From assembly GCA_002989075.1 (NCBI GenBank), contig PSQN01000006.1, positions 1,625,018 through 1,689,017 on the forward strand: a stretch of 64,000 nucleotides of DNA, in the 5' to 3' direction. The notes beneath the pieces were generated by a model that saw only the letters and a program-made list of their open reading frames with translations, ran no database searches and had not been told where the DNA came from. Below are positions 63,122 through 64,000 of the stretch, one piece after another (position 1 is the first letter of the stretch; every line of letters begins with the position of its first letter). The stretch comes from Arthonia radiata. Its lineage: Eukaryota; Ascomycota; Arthoniomycetes; Arthoniales; Arthoniaceae. The position numbers and the translations under genes are program-made.

Positions 63122-64000
63122 CTACGCGAACGGAATGCTATTTATCCTACTCCCGATTTTGACCTTCACGGACTGTACTGAGATCTCAATTTCCTTCATG
63201 CGTCGCTCATGCAATTCTGAGACCTCCACCGGCGCCATCACTTGGCCCTGCTTCAGGGGAGCGTCTAGTGTCCATGCGATGCTGAAATGGAAGCGGTCCG
63301 AGTAGTCTTCAGAAGCACCTTGCTTCGTTGCAGCCGGCACTTTGGATGACGGCTCCGAGGAAATCGACTTGCTGTACAGAGTCGGAAGACCTCTCGAAGC
63401 CGCAACACCATTGCTCGCCTTTAACATTTTGTTCAGTCGATCTTCATCTGATGGCTCGATCCCTAGAGCAAGGAACCAACGGTTCTTCTCATAGTTGGCA
63501 GCCCACTTCAATCCGGAAAGTCGTAGCTTCAGTGGTGTCCTGCTCGCCGGTGAGGCACCGTCGTTGATGGGCGTTCCGAACGCTGTGCGAATGGCTTCTC
63601 GAACTTCTTCCAAGAAGGAACTTCGCTCCTCTTTGCGTAGAAGAAGCGGAGCGGAAAGACTGATATGAAGAGGCCGCGATGTGCCAATATCACCAACGAG
63701 CGAGCTGCTCATCTTTGACTTTGCCTTTCCTGATACGCTTTGTACCACGTCGCGAAGAATTGCTAGATCTGCTTCTAACGGTGTCCCTTCGAATATGTCT
63801 TAGCTTCACGCATACGTCGACCTACCTTCCATGCTGTATTGAGTACTATCGTGTCGCCTACGCATGTACTTACACTCCAGATAGACGTGGGTAGGCCAAT
63901 TGCCCTCCACGTGAGGCGCTGCACGCCTACGGCCTTGGTGTAAGGACGCATCATCGCTTATGCCCAGGCGGGGAGCTACGGCATAGAGGTCGCGAAACTC
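63122..64000 (-). CDS. USB1: U6 snRNA 3'-end phosphodiesterase Usb1 (5' truncated by window edge)
   Basis: Exon 64000-63874 (5' end outside the window) and exon 63786-63122, joined by an 87-bp intron (GTAAGT...TTCGAAG, phase 1), give at least 263 aa. The upstream part reads FRDLYAVAPRLG and HVEGNWPTHVYLE, and the splice rebuilds VYLEWTPLEADLAIL, a conserved Usb1 block. The two catalytic HxS motifs are PLHISLSAPL and DRFHFSIAWTL. Usb1 is a 2H-phosphoesterase that trims the oligo(U) tail of U6 snRNA and leaves a protective phosphate end; it acts in the nucleus. Convergent with CKS1 (293 bp apart). Confidence 0.93.

Noticed and set aside
1-64000. Transposons or integrated virus-like elements
   Set aside because: No transposase, reverse transcriptase, integrase or capsid-like frame and no long terminal or inverted repeats were seen in the translations.

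Overview
This window is nuclear DNA of a filamentous ascomycete, most likely a dothideomycete close to Mycosphaerella, Cercospora or Teratosphaeria. Genes are compact and lie on both strands. Introns are mostly 45-120 bp, with GTAAGT/GTGAGT/GTATGT donors and CAG/TAG acceptors. The protein set is typical of Pezizomycotina: a CFEM receptor-like protein, a fungal rhodopsin-fold membrane protein, class IV chitin synthase, a PNP-domain protein and RTC4. No tRNA, rRNA, CRISPR or convincing transposon was seen. The lineage is inferred from protein character and gene structure, not from a search.

Layout. 0-3.5 kb: 3' end of an aromatic aminotransferase, TMEM14 protein, OST2, RCL1. 5.2-6.5 kb: rhodopsin-fold membrane protein. 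8.3-11.3 kb: CFEM-TM protein and a secreted M14 carboxypeptidase. 13.3-14.7 kb: unrecognised spliced gene. 16.5-18 kb: RTC4. 18.3-25 kb: class IV chitin synthase head to head with a Sel1-repeat, CaaX-ended Skt5/Chs4-type activator. 26.9-28.5 kb: MFS sugar transporter. 31.1-33 kb: PWWP protein with a LEDGF-like second domain. 33.7-34.6 kb: single-pass membrane protein. 35.6-36.1 kb: tandem repeats. 36.5-43 kb: VPS33, HTS1 and RRN3. 43.9-45.9 kb: two poorly preserved or unresolved genes. 45.9-49 kb: sulfotransferase-like protein and a mitochondrial protein. 49.7-57.8 kb: accessory-looking stretch with two single-pass surface proteins, a three-exon PNP-domain gene with an unfamiliar C-terminal module, a cysteine-rich exon and decayed reading frames. 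58.7-64 kb: COQ6, a conserved-looking helical protein, CKS1 and the 3' part of USB1.

Functional themes. Housekeeping genes cover rRNA synthesis and processing (RRN3, RCL1), U6 snRNA maturation (USB1), tRNA charging (HTS1), vacuolar fusion (VPS33), N-glycosylation (OST2), coenzyme Q (COQ6) and cell cycle (CKS1). The chitin synthase and its probable activator form the clearest functional pair. Several real exons have no in-frame start codon, so simple start-to-stop ORF calling misses them: 14.0-14.7, 29.1-29.4, 43.9-44.2, 45.3-45.8 and 53.3-53.8 kb. These hold the least familiar biology in the window.
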